From: Nocardioides renjunii
Lineage (GTDB): Bacteria; Actinomycetota; Actinomycetes; Propionibacteriales; Nocardioidaceae
Direction: 5' to 3'
DNA length: 64,000 nucleotides
Assembly: GCF_034661175.1 (NCBI RefSeq)
Contig: NZ_CP141058.1
Coordinates: 1,736,001-1,800,000 of the forward strand
Both the position numbers and the translations under genes were made by a program. Within the stretch, counting starts at the first letter, position 1. Each line of letters begins with the position of its first letter. This document shows, piece after piece, positions 37,701 to 46,231 of this stretch. A model generated the notes under the pieces. It made no database searches, was not told the DNA's origin, and saw only the letters and a list, made by a program, of their open reading frames with translations.

Positions 37701-38213
37701 GAGGAAGACCGCCGGCCACCAGGTCAGGGACGCGACCACCCACAGCGGGCCGGAGGCCAAGAACGTGCGCGCCGCCTGCCAGACGCCCCAGCGCATCAGC
37801 TGGCCGACCTCCCAGGTGTCGTCGTCGATGCGGTCGAGCACCTCGCCGACGGCCTGCTCGGAGAGCTCGGAGAGCGGCTGGGCCATCGCGGCGTCGAGCA
37901 GGTCGGAGCGGAGCCGGCCCTCGGCCCGGTCGCAGATGCCTGCCCAGATCGTCTTGGCGACGGTGTCGATCACCGCACCGCCGACGACGCAGGCCGCGAG
38001 CAGCACGAGCAGGCCCTCGGTGGGGCTGTCGGCGAGCCGGCCGGCCACCATCGACCCGAGCGACGCGGCGACGGCGCCGAGGAGCGACATCGAGAAGCAG
38101 AGGTAGCTCAGCGGACGGCGCACGCGCCGCCAGTCGACGGGCTGGCGGTGTGCGGGGAGCCCCGACCCGGAGGTGGTCGCGTCGGTGGGGCGGGAGGCTT
38201 CGGTGATCGTCAC
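34704..38213 (-). CDS. Fused ABC exporter, two membrane and two ATPase domains in one chain
   Basis: An 1169-residue protein made of two TMD-NBD halves. NBD1 has Walker A GRTGSGKS (375-382), an LSAGE signature, VVVLDEAT with the catalytic Glu, and LVAHR. NBD2 has Walker A GQVGSGKSS (from about 979) and an LSGGQ signature, but Walker B ends in Asp (VLLADDVSSALD) and the H-loop His is lost (GATSKS). So one site is canonical and the other degenerate, as in asymmetric exporters. A His/Pro-rich linker (HHHDDS, PPPPPE) joins the halves near residue 620. Substrate unknown. It lies between sucB and the epimerase. Confidence 0.9.
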   Translation of the reverse strand: MTITEASRPTDATTSGSGLPAHRQPVDWRRVRRPLSYLCFSMSLLGAVAASLGSMVAGRLADSPTEGLLVLLAACVVGGAVIDTVAKTIWAGICDRAEGRLRSDLLDAAMAQPLSELSEQAVGEVLDRIDDDTWEVGQLMRWGVWQAARTFLASGPLWVVASLTWWPAVFLFPLTAVATFLVVRKLLPQVALKKVVEEAAWTDHAASTEEGVAARDDLRTSLGQAHVLRRNAHLASVVHRTLDAVLAVEVRITRRSGGLLHGALAAVGVVGVALVLSGDLSTARLVTLFLVTTMFVGGVDMLARHLPDLQEGFGAVLRLRGMLASPAEPTGGLPVPDGPLDVEFRHLAFSYGTGTFALRDVDLLLTAGHTCALVGRTGSGKSTLASLLSRAVEPPRGSVFLGGVDVLDLDLQQLRAAVGVVTQRTEVLAGTLADNITLFDDAPRATVEAAVAELGLTDWVAGLPAGLDTVLGPGGTSLSAGEEQLVAFARLLVRDVSVVVLDEATARMDPVTEARVVRAADRLIAGRTGILVAHRLSTTERAEQVAVLESGRVVQQGPRARLAAEEGPFRDLLAAAAHEAVVEAHHHDDSTIGSVRRSTTPPPPPELAPTPSLARAVLHTVSIQPQWGLLGAVLFLLSSLTGAFGAITGWVWGHIVTDLQAGDSPGLLLLALVASLVVAPFLLAQAFRTYPHWWVEVRLRVRAAVLHGQTSQRRLLRTPPGEVVARTMDADRLARYTDRWVDFVNGLIVAALTALIAQTWVAGAVLLTVMVVSALASTLGRRVAGRSAAAASTARATFGQSLVSALESVRTVKLAAATPQVHQHLRDVDGGRVDAAVREHRVQALLDGVPLVMVQCGVVAAWAGLLTGRWELATALLIANAVSGFDWFGRVAGSVVTEAPGVRAWMNATSELAGGGDLVDLPPGVDLVAGTGPAPDRAPREPLHSLSIRDLDAIHDDGTLGVQGVDLDVAAGELVLLLGQVGSGKSSLLGALAGLVTSTGEIRWNGEVVTDPQITLRPGRVAHVAQVPRVLSGTFTGNVALDHPDRAVVPALEAARMGRDVAEAGGPDALVGHRGVRLSGGQVQRLALARALAAEADVLLADDVSSALDASTEIELWHALRARGAAVIGATSKSAALAQADRVVVLDSGRVVDDGPWSELSARWAHLAG

Positions 38214-38280
38214 GGTGTCTTCAGGCTAGGTGGTGGAGCCGACAGCGCGCTCCCGAATAAGGGTGGGGCCGCGCACACCA

Positions 38281-38314
38281 CAGGACCCTGGCCGACGGGT
38301 CGGCCGGGGTCCTG
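38281..38314 (-). terminator. Hairpin downstream of sucB
   Basis: An inverted repeat of about 14-16 bp (CAGGACCCTGGCC with GGCCGGGGTCCTG) lies 36-69 bp past the sucB stop and before the start of the fused exporter's upstream region. There is no U-tract, as is common for actinobacterial terminators. It likely ends lpdA-sucB transcripts. Confidence 0.5.
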
Positions 38315-38349
38315 CGTGGGAGCTGCTGCTCCGGGTCGTGCGGCGCTCC

Positions 38350-40383
38350 TCAGACCTCGAACTGACCGGCCTCGAGGCGCTTCTTGACCTCCTGGAGGAA
38401 GCGGCCCGCGTCGGCGCCGTCGACCAGTCGGTGGTCGTAGGTGAGCGACAGGTGGACCATGTGGCGCACCGCGATCGTCTCGCCGAGGTTGGGGTCGTCG
38501 ATCACCACGGGACGCTTCACCACGGCACCGGGGCCGAGGATCGCGACCTGCGGCTTGTTGATGATCGGGGTGTCGAACAGGGCCCCGAAGCTGCCGAGGT
38601 TGGTGATCGTGAAGGTCCCGCCGGACAGCTCGTCCGGGGTGATCTTGTTGGTGCGGGTGCGCTGGGCGACGTCGGCGATCTTCTTGGCCAGGCCGGCGAT
38701 CGAGAGGTCGCCCGCCTCCTTGACGACCGGCGTCAGCAGGCCCTTCTCGGTGTCCACGGCGAAGGCGATGTTCTCGCGGTCGAAGTAGGTCACCTCGCCC
38801 TTCTCGGCGTCGATCGCCGCGTTGAGCTTGGGGTGCAGCTTGAGCGCGTCGATGGCGGCCTTGGCGAAGAACGGCAGGTAGGTCAGCTTCACGCCCTCAC
38901 GGGCCAGGAAGTCGGCCTTCGCGGCCTCGCGCAGCCGGGCGATCGAGGTCACGTCGACCTCCATCACCTGCGTCAGCTGGGCGGCCTCCTGCAGCGACTC
39001 GACCATGCGCGTGGCGATGACCTTGCGCAGCCGCGACAGCGGCTCGGTCGTGCCGCGCAGCGGCGACGGCGCGGACGACGTCGGTGCGGCCGCCGGGGCA
39101 GCGCTGGCGGCAGCAGGAGCGGCGGCCACGGGTGCGGCCTGCTGGGCCTGCTGCTGGCTCTGCTGCTGGGCCGCCGCGGCTGCGTCGAGGACGTCCTGCT
39201 TGCGGATCCGGCCACCGACGCCGGTGCCCTGCACCGCGCCGAGGTCGACGCCGTGCTGGTCGGCCATCTTGCGCACCAGCGGGGTGACGTACGCCGTCTG
39301 GTCGCGGCCGCCCTCAGCGGAGCCGGACGCAGACCCGGAGACGGAGCCGGCCGCGGGGGCCCGGCTCGCGGCGTCGTCGCGCTGGGGCTCGGGCTCGCCC
39401 TCGGCCGTGGGGGCGTAGGGTGCCTCACCGAGGGCGCGCGGCTCGGCCTCTTGCTGCTGCGCCTGCTGGGGCTGCTCCTGCGACTGCTCCTGCTGAGCGG
39501 GGGAGTCCTGCTTCTCCGCCTCGGGGGTCTCGTCGCCGGGGGGCAGGCTGCCGGTCTCCTCGGCGATCTGCTCCTCCTGCTCGGCCTTCTTCTCGGCGTT
39601 CGCCTCGTCCTTGGGCTGCGCCTCGGGGGCCTGCGGCTCACCCTGCGAGCCGCCGGAGCCGGCGTCGCCGGAGCCGATGATCGCGAGCTCGGCGCCGACC
39701 TCGACGGTCTCGTCCTCCTCGGCCTTGATCTCCAGCAGGGTGCCGGCGACGGGGGAGGGGATCTCGGTGTCGACCTTGTCGGTGGAGACCTCGAGCAGCG
39801 GCTCGTCGACCGCGACCTCGTCGCCGACCTGCTTGAGCCAGCGGGTGACGGTGCCCTCGGTGACGGACTCACCCAGCGCGGGCAGCGTGACCGGCGTACC
39901 GGCGCCGCCGCCCGAGGACGAACCACCGGAGGACGAGCCGCCGGACGAGGCTGCCTGCTCGGCCGCGGGCTCCTGCTCGGCGGGGGCGTCCTCCTTCTGC
40001 GACTCGGGGGTCTCGTCGCCGGGCGGCAGGCTGCCGGTCTCCTCGGCGACCTGCTCCTCCTGCTCGGCCTTCTTCTCCGACTGCTCCTCGTCCTTCGGCT
40101 GAGCCTCCGGCTCGGCGGAGTCGGAGGCGTCGCCGGCCGACTCGCCCTCCTCGCCCACGACGGCGAGGACCGCGCCGACCTCGACGGTGTCGTCCTCGTT
40201 GGCCTTGATCTCCAGCAGGGTGCCGGCGACGGGGGAGGGGATCTCGGTGTCGACCTTGTCGGTGGAGACCTCCAGCAACGGCTCGTCGACGGCAACCGTG
40301 TCACCGACCTGCTTGAGCCAGCGGGTGACGGTGCCCTCGGTGACGGACTCGCCGAGTGCGGGGAGGGTGACTTCGGAGGCCAT
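38350..40383 (-). CDS. sucB: Dihydrolipoyllysine acyltransferase E2 (2-oxoglutarate dehydrogenase type)
   Basis: A 677-residue E2 subunit. Two lipoyl domains (residues 4-77 and 164-237) carry the lipoylated Lys43 and Lys203 in STDKVDT. The peripheral-subunit-binding domain is at about 365-401 ([20 protein letters not shown]). The catalytic domain ends with [13 protein letters not shown], with His651 and Asp655. Long Gln/Glu/Pro/Ala linkers separate the domains. In this family E2 moves succinyl (or acetyl) groups to CoA; the sequence alone does not settle which. LpdA is encoded just upstream, so they form an operon. Confidence 0.93.
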   Translation of the reverse strand: MASEVTLPALGESVTEGTVTRWLKQVGDTVAVDEPLLEVSTDKVDTEIPSPVAGTLLEIKANEDDTVEVGAVLAVVGEEGESAGDASDSAEPEAQPKDEEQSEKKAEQEEQVAEETGSLPPGDETPESQKEDAPAEQEPAAEQAASSGGSSSGGSSSGGGAGTPVTLPALGESVTEGTVTRWLKQVGDEVAVDEPLLEVSTDKVDTEIPSPVAGTLLEIKAEEDETVEVGAELAIIGSGDAGSGGSQGEPQAPEAQPKDEANAEKKAEQEEQIAEETGSLPPGDETPEAEKQDSPAQQEQSQEQPQQAQQQEAEPRALGEAPYAPTAEGEPEPQRDDAASRAPAAGSVSGSASGSAEGGRDQTAYVTPLVRKMADQHGVDLGAVQGTGVGGRIRKQDVLDAAAAAQQQSQQQAQQAAPVAAAPAAASAAPAAAPTSSAPSPLRGTTEPLSRLRKVIATRMVESLQEAAQLTQVMEVDVTSIARLREAAKADFLAREGVKLTYLPFFAKAAIDALKLHPKLNAAIDAEKGEVTYFDRENIAFAVDTEKGLLTPVVKEAGDLSIAGLAKKIADVAQRTRTNKITPDELSGGTFTITNLGSFGALFDTPIINKPQVAILGPGAVVKRPVVIDDPNLGETIAVRHMVHLSLTYDHRLVDGADAGRFLQEVKKRLEAGQFEV
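39673..39894 (-). repeat. Second lipoyl-domain copy inside sucB
   Basis: It encodes residues 164-237, a near copy of residues 4-77 exactly 160 codons later. The linker that follows (AQPKDE through [10 protein letters not shown]) is also repeated, so domain plus linker were duplicated together. Confidence 0.85.
40153..40374 (-). repeat. First lipoyl-domain copy inside sucB
   Basis: It encodes residues 4-77. Identity to the second copy is very high over about 55 residues (to [15 protein letters not shown]), including long stretches at the DNA level, pointing to recent duplication or gene conversion. Confidence 0.85.
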
Positions 40384-40420
40384 GTGGTTCCTTCGCTCGC
40401 GTGTGGGTGGGGTTCAGGTG

Positions 40421-41797
40421 TCAGGAGTGGGCGTGCAGCGGCTTGCCGGCGAGGGCCAGGTGCGCCTCACCGAGGGCCTCGTTCTGCGTCGGGTGCGCGT
40501 GCACCAACGGGGCGACGTCGTCGGCGTGCGCCTCCCAGTTGTAGATGAGCTGCGCCTCGCCGATGAGCTCACCGACGCGGTCTCCCACCATGTGGACGCC
40601 GAGCACGGGGCCGTCGGTGAGGCCGACCAGCTTGACGAAGCCCTGGGTCTGCAGGATCTGGCTCTTGCCGTTGCCGCCGAGGTCGTAGGTCACCGTGGTG
40701 ACCGCGTCGCCGTGCAGCTCACGGGCCCGCGCCTCGTCGAGGCCGACGGAGGCGATCTCGGGGTGGGAGTACGTCACCCGCGGGATGCCGGTCTCGTCGA
40801 CGGGCTGCGGGTCGAGGCCGGCGATGTCCTCGGCGACGAAGATGCCCTGCTGGAAGCCACGGTGGGCCAGCTGCAGCCCCGGGACGATGTCGCCGACGGC
40901 GTAGACGCCCTCGACGTTGGTGCGGCAGCGCTCGTCGGTGAGGACGAAGCCGCGCTCCATCTCGACGCCCTGCTCGGCGTAGCCCAGGCCGTCGGTGGAC
41001 GGTCCGCGGCCGACCGCGACGAGCAGCAGCTCGGCCTCGACGACGTCGCCGCCCTCCACGGTGACCGCGACGCCCGTGTCGGTGGTCTTGACGCTCTGGA
41101 ACGGCGTGCCGGTGAGGAAGGTGATGCCGCGCTTGCGGAAGGCCCGCTCGAGGGCCTTGGAGGAGGCCTCGTCCTCGGCGGCCACGAGGCGTGGCAGGGC
41201 CTCGATGATCGTGACGTCGGCGCCGAAAGACCTCCACACGCTGGCGAACTCGCAGCCGATGACACCGCCGCCGAGCACGATCACGGAGGCGGGGACCCGG
41301 TCGAGCCGGAGCGCCTGCTCGGAGGTGATGACCTTCTCGCCGTCGACCTCGAGGCCGGGCAGCGTCCTGCTGTAGGAGCCGGAGGCGAGCACGACGGTCC
41401 TGCCGGTGTGCTCGGTGCCGTCGACGGTCACGGTGCGCGGGCCGGTCAGCGTGCCGGTGCCCTCGATCACGGTGATGCCGCGGGACTTGATGAGACCGGT
41501 GAGGCCCTTGAAGAGCCGGTCCACGACCTTGTCCTTGTAGGAGTTCACGCCGACCATGTCGATCCCGTCGAGGCTGGCGTGGACGCCGAACCTGGCGGCG
41601 TCGCGGGCCGAGTCGGCGACCTCCGCGGCGTGGAGCAGGGCCTTGGTCGGGATGCAGCCCACGTGGAGGCAGGTGCCGCCGAGGTTGCCCTTCTCGACCA
41701 GTCCGACCGTCAGCCCCAGCTGGGCCGCCCGCAGGGCACAGGCGTAACCGCCCGAACCAGCCCCGAGGACGAGTACGTCGTACTCACCGTCCGCCAC
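40421..41797 (-). CDS. lpdA: Dihydrolipoyl dehydrogenase (E3)
   Basis: A 458-residue flavoprotein that reoxidises dihydrolipoyl groups with NAD. The FAD motif is VLVLGAGSGGYACAL; the redox disulfide is in GGTCLHVGCIPTKALL; the NAD fold is VIVLGGGVIGCEFASV; the C-terminal active-site His and Glu are in HAHPTQNEAL. GTG 41797 is chosen because GGAGGGA lies 6 nt upstream and the protein starts right before the FAD motif. An in-frame ATG at 41902 is less likely. It is 37 bp upstream of sucB and serves all 2-oxoacid dehydrogenases and glycine cleavage. Confidence 0.96.
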   Translation of the reverse strand: MADGEYDVLVLGAGSGGYACALRAAQLGLTVGLVEKGNLGGTCLHVGCIPTKALLHAAEVADSARDAARFGVHASLDGIDMVGVNSYKDKVVDRLFKGLTGLIKSRGITVIEGTGTLTGPRTVTVDGTEHTGRTVVLASGSYSRTLPGLEVDGEKVITSEQALRLDRVPASVIVLGGGVIGCEFASVWRSFGADVTIIEALPRLVAAEDEASSKALERAFRKRGITFLTGTPFQSVKTTDTGVAVTVEGGDVVEAELLLVAVGRGPSTDGLGYAEQGVEMERGFVLTDERCRTNVEGVYAVGDIVPGLQLAHRGFQQGIFVAEDIAGLDPQPVDETGIPRVTYSHPEIASVGLDEARARELHGDAVTTVTYDLGGNGKSQILQTQGFVKLVGLTDGPVLGVHMVGDRVGELIGEAQLIYNWEAHADDVAPLVHAHPTQNEALGEAHLALAGKPLHAHS

Positions 41798-41994
41798 AGA
41801 TGTCCCTCCACACTTCGACTCGTCCCTGCCGATCCACCGCGGGCCCGTCGAGATCCCGGGTCCGGGCGCGTCCATCTTTGCACTCTTTGTGAGGCTGTCC
41901 ACACCGGGTCAGGGTCAGCCCGGACGTCAGCCGAAAGGTGGAACCGGACGCCGAACGGCGGGGGCGGTGGGCAGGCTCCGGCAGAATGTCCGCC

Positions 41995-42354
41995 ATGGGC
42001 ATGTTCGACCGATTCCGGCGCAAGGGGCGCACCAGTCGTCCGGCGCAGGACGCCGCGCGCACCGGCTCCACCCGCGTGCGCGCCTCCGACGGCGACGACG
42101 TGCGCCATCTCGAGGCCTTCGTCACCACGCGGCAGGGGGTCGAGGGGTTCGTCGAGCCTCGCACCGCGGTGAGCGACGTGACCATCCTGCTGGTGGCCCA
42201 CGACGGTGAGTGGACGCGCCGCCGGGTGCCGAGCGTGAAGTGGGCCCACGACTTCGCCAACCGCAACCGCGTGCCGTCCTACGACGCCGCCGTGGTCGGC
42301 GTGCCGCAGCGGATGCGCGACTACAACAAGCGCAAGAAGGCCGAGGGGATCTGA
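41995..42354 (+). CDS. Conserved hypothetical actinobacterial protein
   Basis: A 119-residue basic soluble protein: MGMFDRFRRKGRTSRP at the start, then DDVRHLEAFVTTRQGVEGF and a C-terminal basic tail YNKRKKAEGI. No catalytic motif is visible and I do not know a function. A CAGAAT -10-like box ends 7 nt before ATG 41995, favouring it over the in-frame ATG 41986. It is convergent with pepA, 10 bp apart. Confidence 0.72.
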   Translation: MGMFDRFRRKGRTSRPAQDAARTGSTRVRASDGDDVRHLEAFVTTRQGVEGFVEPRTAVSDVTILLVAHDGEWTRRRVPSVKWAHDFANRNRVPSYDAAVVGVPQRMRDYNKRKKAEGI

Positions 42355-42364
42355 CCCCGGCCGG

Positions 42365-43870
42365 TCAGCCCTCGGCCAGCGACCGAGCGAACGCGACGAG
42401 CGTGGTGACGCCGAACCCGGTCGCGCCCGAGGGGACGTGGCCGTAGGGACCGCCGGTGTTGATCTCCTTGCCGGCGATGTCGAGGTGCGCCCACGGCAGC
42501 CCGCCGGTGAACTCGCGCAGGAACGCCGAGGCGTAGAGACCACCACCCCACCGCACCCAGTCGTGCTGGAGCAGGTCGGCGACCTTGGAGCTGGTGATCC
42601 GCTCCGACATCTCCTCGGGGATCGGCATGGGCCAGTGCTGCTCGCCCGCGGCCACGCCCGCGGCGAGGACGGCGGGGACCTGGTCGTCGGTGCCCATCAC
42701 CGCGCCGACCTTGTCGCCGAGCGCCAGCTGCATGTGGCCGGTCAGGGTGGCGATGTCGACCACCACGTCGGGCTGCTCCTGCACGGCCATCGACAGCGCG
42801 TCGCCGAGCAGCATGCGGCCCTCGGCGTCGGTGTTGGCGATCTCGACGGTCGTGCCGTTGTGCATCGTGATCACGTCGCCGGGACGCGTCGAGGTGGCCG
42901 AGACCATGTTCTCCGCCATCGGCGCGAAGGCGGTCACCTTCACCGGCAGGCCCAGCCGCGCGATGGCGAGGGTCGCGGCGACCACGCTGGCCGCGCCGGC
43001 CATGTCGCCCTTCATGTTGAGCATGCTGGACGACGGCTTGATGGTGAGGCCGCCGGAGTCGAAGGTGACGCCCTTGCCGACCAGCGCGAGGTGCGCGACG
43101 GCGTTCTTCGGCGCCCACGTGAGCCGCACCAGCCGCGACGGAGCGGCGGAGGAGTCGCCGACGCTGAGGATGCCGCCGCAGCCCATCTCCGCCAGCTGCT
43201 CGTGGTCGAACACCTCCAGCTTGACCTTGGGGGCGCCGCGGCCCTTGGTGACCTCCTGGTGCGCGGCCGTGACCAGGTCGGCGAGGAGCGGCGGCGTGCA
43301 GTCGCGGGGCGGGGTGTTGACCCAGTCGCGGCAGAGGGTGACCGCGTCGGCGAGGACCTCGGCCGACTCGAGCGCCGCGACGGCCTCGGCGCGGCGTGCC
43401 AGGGCGGTCAGCACGACGACGTCGGTGGGTCCGGTGGACTCGCTCGTCGCTGACTTGTAGGCGGTGAAGGTGTAGCCGCCGAGGCGGTGCCCCTCGACGA
43501 CCGCGGCGACGAGCTCCGGGGTCTCGCTCGGCAGGGCGAGGGCGACCGACGCCGCGTTGGCGACGCTGCGGGCGGCGACTCCCGCCGCGCGGCGTACGGC
43601 GACGGGGTCGGCGGGGTCGTCGCCGAGGCCGACGAACACCAGCAGGGGCGCCTTGACCTCGTCGCGGGTGGGCGCCTTCACGGCCTCGCCCGCCTTGCCG
43701 GTGATGCCCATCGTGGACAGGAACGGGCCCAGCCGCCGGCCGTAGGCCTTGCTGACCTCCTCCGCCGCGTCGCACAGCCGTGGACCCTTCTCGCCGGCGA
43801 CCACTCCCACCACGACGGCGTCGGCTCGGGTCTTGGCGGGGCTGGCGGTGCGCAGGGAGTACGTGGTCAC
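42365..43870 (-). CDS. pepA: Leucyl aminopeptidase (M17)
   Basis: A 501-residue cytosolic aminopeptidase using two metal ions. The active-site signature NTDAEGRMLL and the metal-binding Lys/Asp region KGVTFDSGGLTIKPS are clear, as is WVNTPPRDCTP before the catalytic domain. It removes N-terminal residues from peptides and Cys-Gly. The ATG at 43870 gives the expected N-terminal domain. It is divergent from gcvT with a 65-bp gap. Confidence 0.96.
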   Translation of the reverse strand: MTTYSLRTASPAKTRADAVVVGVVAGEKGPRLCDAAEEVSKAYGRRLGPFLSTMGITGKAGEAVKAPTRDEVKAPLLVFVGLGDDPADPVAVRRAAGVAARSVANAASVALALPSETPELVAAVVEGHRLGGYTFTAYKSATSESTGPTDVVVLTALARRAEAVAALESAEVLADAVTLCRDWVNTPPRDCTPPLLADLVTAAHQEVTKGRGAPKVKLEVFDHEQLAEMGCGGILSVGDSSAAPSRLVRLTWAPKNAVAHLALVGKGVTFDSGGLTIKPSSSMLNMKGDMAGAASVVAATLAIARLGLPVKVTAFAPMAENMVSATSTRPGDVITMHNGTTVEIANTDAEGRMLLGDALSMAVQEQPDVVVDIATLTGHMQLALGDKVGAVMGTDDQVPAVLAAGVAAGEQHWPMPIPEEMSERITSSKVADLLQHDWVRWGGGLYASAFLREFTGGLPWAHLDIAGKEINTGGPYGHVPSGATGFGVTTLVAFARSLAEG

Positions 43871-43922
43871 CGGGGCATGCTAGGCGAGCCCGAGGCGGGG
43901 CGGGTGGCGAGATCCGCTGAGG

Positions 43923-43928
43923 TAGGTT
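43923..43928 (+). promoter_or_regulatory. -10 box of a leaderless promoter (gcvT)
   Basis: TAGGTT ends 7 nt before ATG 43936. No room is left for a glycine riboswitch, so gcvT is not controlled by one here. Confidence 0.5.
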
Positions 43929-43935
43929 TCGGCGC

Positions 43936-45045
43936 ATGGCCGCCACGCTCAAGCAGTCGCCCCTCCATGACCGCCACGAGGCCCTCGGAGCCAAGTTCGC
44001 GGAGTTCGGCGGGTGGTCGATGCCGCTGGAGTACCCGACCGGGGTCGTCAAGGAGCACACCACGGTCCGCGAGACCGTCGGCGTCTTCGACGTGAGCCAC
44101 CTCGGCAAGGCGATGGTGGCGGGTCCGGGCGCTGCCGAGCTCGTCAACGCCACGCTCTCCAACGACCTGGCCAAGATCGAGCCGGGCAAGGCCCAGTACA
44201 CCCTCTGCCTCGACGAGTCCGGCGGCATCGTCGACGACCTGATCGCCTACTGGCACGACGACGAGCACGTGCTGCTCATCCCCAACGCCGCCAACGCCGC
44301 CGAGGTCGTGCGCCGGTTGCAGGCCGCCGCACCCGCGGGCGTCAAGGTGGTCGACCATCACGACGACTACGCCGTGCTGGCCGTCCAGGGCAGCCGCTCG
44401 GACGAGGTGCTGGAGAAGGTCGGCCTGCCGACCGGCCACGGCTACATGTCCTTCGTCGAGGCCGAGCTGCACGACACCGGGGTCGGCGTCGTGGTGTGCC
44501 GCACGGGCTACACCGGCGAGCGCGGCTACGAGCTGGTCGTCGTCAACGACGCCGCGGGCGAGCTGTGGGACGCGCTGATGGCCGCCGGCGCCGAGCACGG
44601 CATCACGGCGTGCGGCCTCGGCGCCCGCGACACGCTCCGCACCGAGATGGGCTACCCGCTGCACGGCCAGGACATCGGGTTGGACACCAACCCGGTCGAG
44701 GCCGGGCTCGCGTGGGCGGTGGGCTGGAACAAGGAGTCCTTCTGGGGTCGCGACGCGGTCGTCCGGGTCAAGGAGGAGGGGCCCAGGCGCCGGCTGCGCG
44801 GTCTCGTCGCCCTCGGCCGTGGCATCCCGCGGCCCGGGATGGGGGTCACCCTCACCCACGACATCCCCCTGGCCGACATCACCTCCGGCACCTTCTCCCC
44901 GACGCTCAGGAAGGGCATCGGCCTGGCGCTGATCCCGACGATGGTCGCCGAGGACGCGCAGGTCGGCGTCGACGTCCGCGGCCGGCGCGAGATCTTCCAG
45001 CTCGTCAAGCCGCCGTTCGTGGACCCGTCTGTCAAGGAGTCCTGA
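43936..45045 (+). CDS. gcvT: Glycine cleavage system aminomethyltransferase (T protein)
   Basis: A 369-residue folate-dependent enzyme that releases ammonia from the aminomethyl-lipoyl H protein and forms methylene-tetrahydrofolate. Typical parts are LHDRHEALGAKFAEFGGWSMP, VGVFDVSHLGK, and the active-site region TGYTGERGYEL. LGARDTLRTEMGYPLHG and the C-terminal barrel follow. The rest of the gcv set is not in the window. The next small gene starts 1 bp after its stop. Confidence 0.96.
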   Translation: MAATLKQSPLHDRHEALGAKFAEFGGWSMPLEYPTGVVKEHTTVRETVGVFDVSHLGKAMVAGPGAAELVNATLSNDLAKIEPGKAQYTLCLDESGGIVDDLIAYWHDDEHVLLIPNAANAAEVVRRLQAAAPAGVKVVDHHDDYAVLAVQGSRSDEVLEKVGLPTGHGYMSFVEAELHDTGVGVVVCRTGYTGERGYELVVVNDAAGELWDALMAAGAEHGITACGLGARDTLRTEMGYPLHGQDIGLDTNPVEAGLAWAVGWNKESFWGRDAVVRVKEEGPRRRLRGLVALGRGIPRPGMGVTLTHDIPLADITSGTFSPTLRKGIGLALIPTMVAEDAQVGVDVRGRREIFQLVKPPFVDPSVKES

Positions 45046-45046
45046 C

Positions 45047-45298
45047 GTGCTGCCCGGACAGCCCCCGACCTTCCGCCCGCCGTCGGCCTCCGAGCGGCCG
45101 TGGTGGTGGCGCCTCGAGGACGCCTCGGGCGAGGCCGTCGAGCTCGCCGGCTACTCCGGGGAGCGGTTCGGCACGCAGGGCGACGCCGAGTCGTGGGTCG
45201 GCGAGATCTGGGCCGAGCTGGCCGAGCACGGCGTGGCCGCGGTGACCCTGTTCGAGCACGAGCGGCAGGTCTACGGGCCGATGCCGCTCAGCGCCTGA
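45047..45298 (+). CDS. Small conserved hypothetical protein
   Basis: An 83-residue acidic protein starting at GTG 45047, 1 bp after gcvT. It reads as one compact domain: WWWRLEDASGEAVELAGYSG, then GDAESWVGEIWAELAEHGVA and a short end. It follows gcvT closely and is probably co-transcribed. I do not recognise a function. Confidence 0.72.
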   Translation: MLPGQPPTFRPPSASERPWWWRLEDASGEAVELAGYSGERFGTQGDAESWVGEIWAELAEHGVAAVTLFEHERQVYGPMPLSA

Positions 45299-45335
45299 GC
45301 CCATCCACGCCGGGTCCGGCTCCGAACCACGGGTC

Positions 45336-46199
45336 ATGGGAGCGGACGCGGACTTCACCCGCTACCTCGACGCCCGCTGGGCCGACCTCGTGGGCGGCCT
45401 CGAGGACGAGGGCGTGCCACCCGACGAGGCGCGGCTCGCGGTCGCCGAGACGCTCCTCGCCAGCCGGGGCTCGTGGTCGCGCCGCGTCCGCGAGGAGCAG
45501 GTCGACGTCAGCCTGTGGGCCGAGCTCCGTGAGCGCACCGGTCTGCCCGCACGCCCCGGTGAGCCGGTCCCGCACGGCGTACGCCCGTTCGACCCGCGCG
45601 ACACCCCCGCCGAGTGGCTGACCCGGGCGGAGGCGGCCCGACGCGCCCGCCGCGCCCGCGGCGCCAGGCGGGCCGTCGCCGGCCTGCTCGTGGCGGCCCT
45701 GCTCGCGGCCGGGTGGGTGTGGTGGGCCGCCCGGCCGGCACCGGTCGAGGTGCGCCGGGAGGCTAACCCCCTGCCGGTGGTCTGGTACGCCCAGAACGAG
45801 CTGCACCTCGACGACGTGGTCGTCGGCCTGGCGGGCGTCGAGGAGTTCGTCTCCTGGGGCTCGGGGGCCGCCGCGCGGCTGCGCTCGGGGGAGGTCGTCC
45901 GCGTCGACGCCGACGGTGACGTCCACGGCACCGACGCCCCGCCCGCGCAGCTCGACGACCCGCCCGAGGCTCCTCCGCTCCCGGCGCTCGGCGCCTACGA
46001 CGTCGTGGTCCAGAGCGCGCCCGTGCCGGGTGGCGGATGGGCCCACCTGCTGGACTCCTCGCGCCGCGACGGTGGGCAGGACGCCGTACGCCGCTCGGAG
46101 TCGGGGCGCCGGGCCCTGGTGGTCTGCTCGGCCGACCTCCGCTGCGGCGAGCCGCGGACCATCGTCGAGTCGGGCGGCGGGACCATCCGGCTGCGGTGA
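45336..46199 (+). CDS. Single-pass membrane protein of unknown function
   Basis: A 287-residue protein. The first about 115 residues are cytosolic, acidic-helical then Arg/Ala-rich (EAARRARRARGARR); a membrane helix follows (AVAGLLVAALLAAGWVWWA) at about 125-143; the rest is extracytoplasmic and beta-rich, with two Cys (VVCSADLRCGE) that may form a disulfide. No known domain is seen. The ATG at 45336 has no strong Shine-Dalgarno. Confidence 0.7.
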   Translation: MGADADFTRYLDARWADLVGGLEDEGVPPDEARLAVAETLLASRGSWSRRVREEQVDVSLWAELRERTGLPARPGEPVPHGVRPFDPRDTPAEWLTRAEAARRARRARGARRAVAGLLVAALLAAGWVWWAARPAPVEVRREANPLPVVWYAQNELHLDDVVVGLAGVEEFVSWGSGAAARLRSGEVVRVDADGDVHGTDAPPAQLDDPPEAPPLPALGAYDVVVQSAPVPGGGWAHLLDSSRRDGGQDAVRRSESGRRALVVCSADLRCGEPRTIVESGGGTIRLR

Positions 46200-46217
46200 C
46201 CGGTCGCCCGGATGCTC

Positions 46218-46223
46218 TAGGGT
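46218..46223 (+). promoter_or_regulatory. -10 box of a leaderless promoter (methyltransferase)
   Basis: TAGGGT ends 8 nt before GTG 46232 and helps to choose that start. Confidence 0.4.
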
Positions 46224-46231
46224 CCCGAGCC

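Noticed and set aside
43871-43935. Possible glycine riboswitch before gcvT
   Set aside because: Only 65 bp separate pepA and gcvT and the -10 box leaves no leader, so a riboswitch cannot fit.
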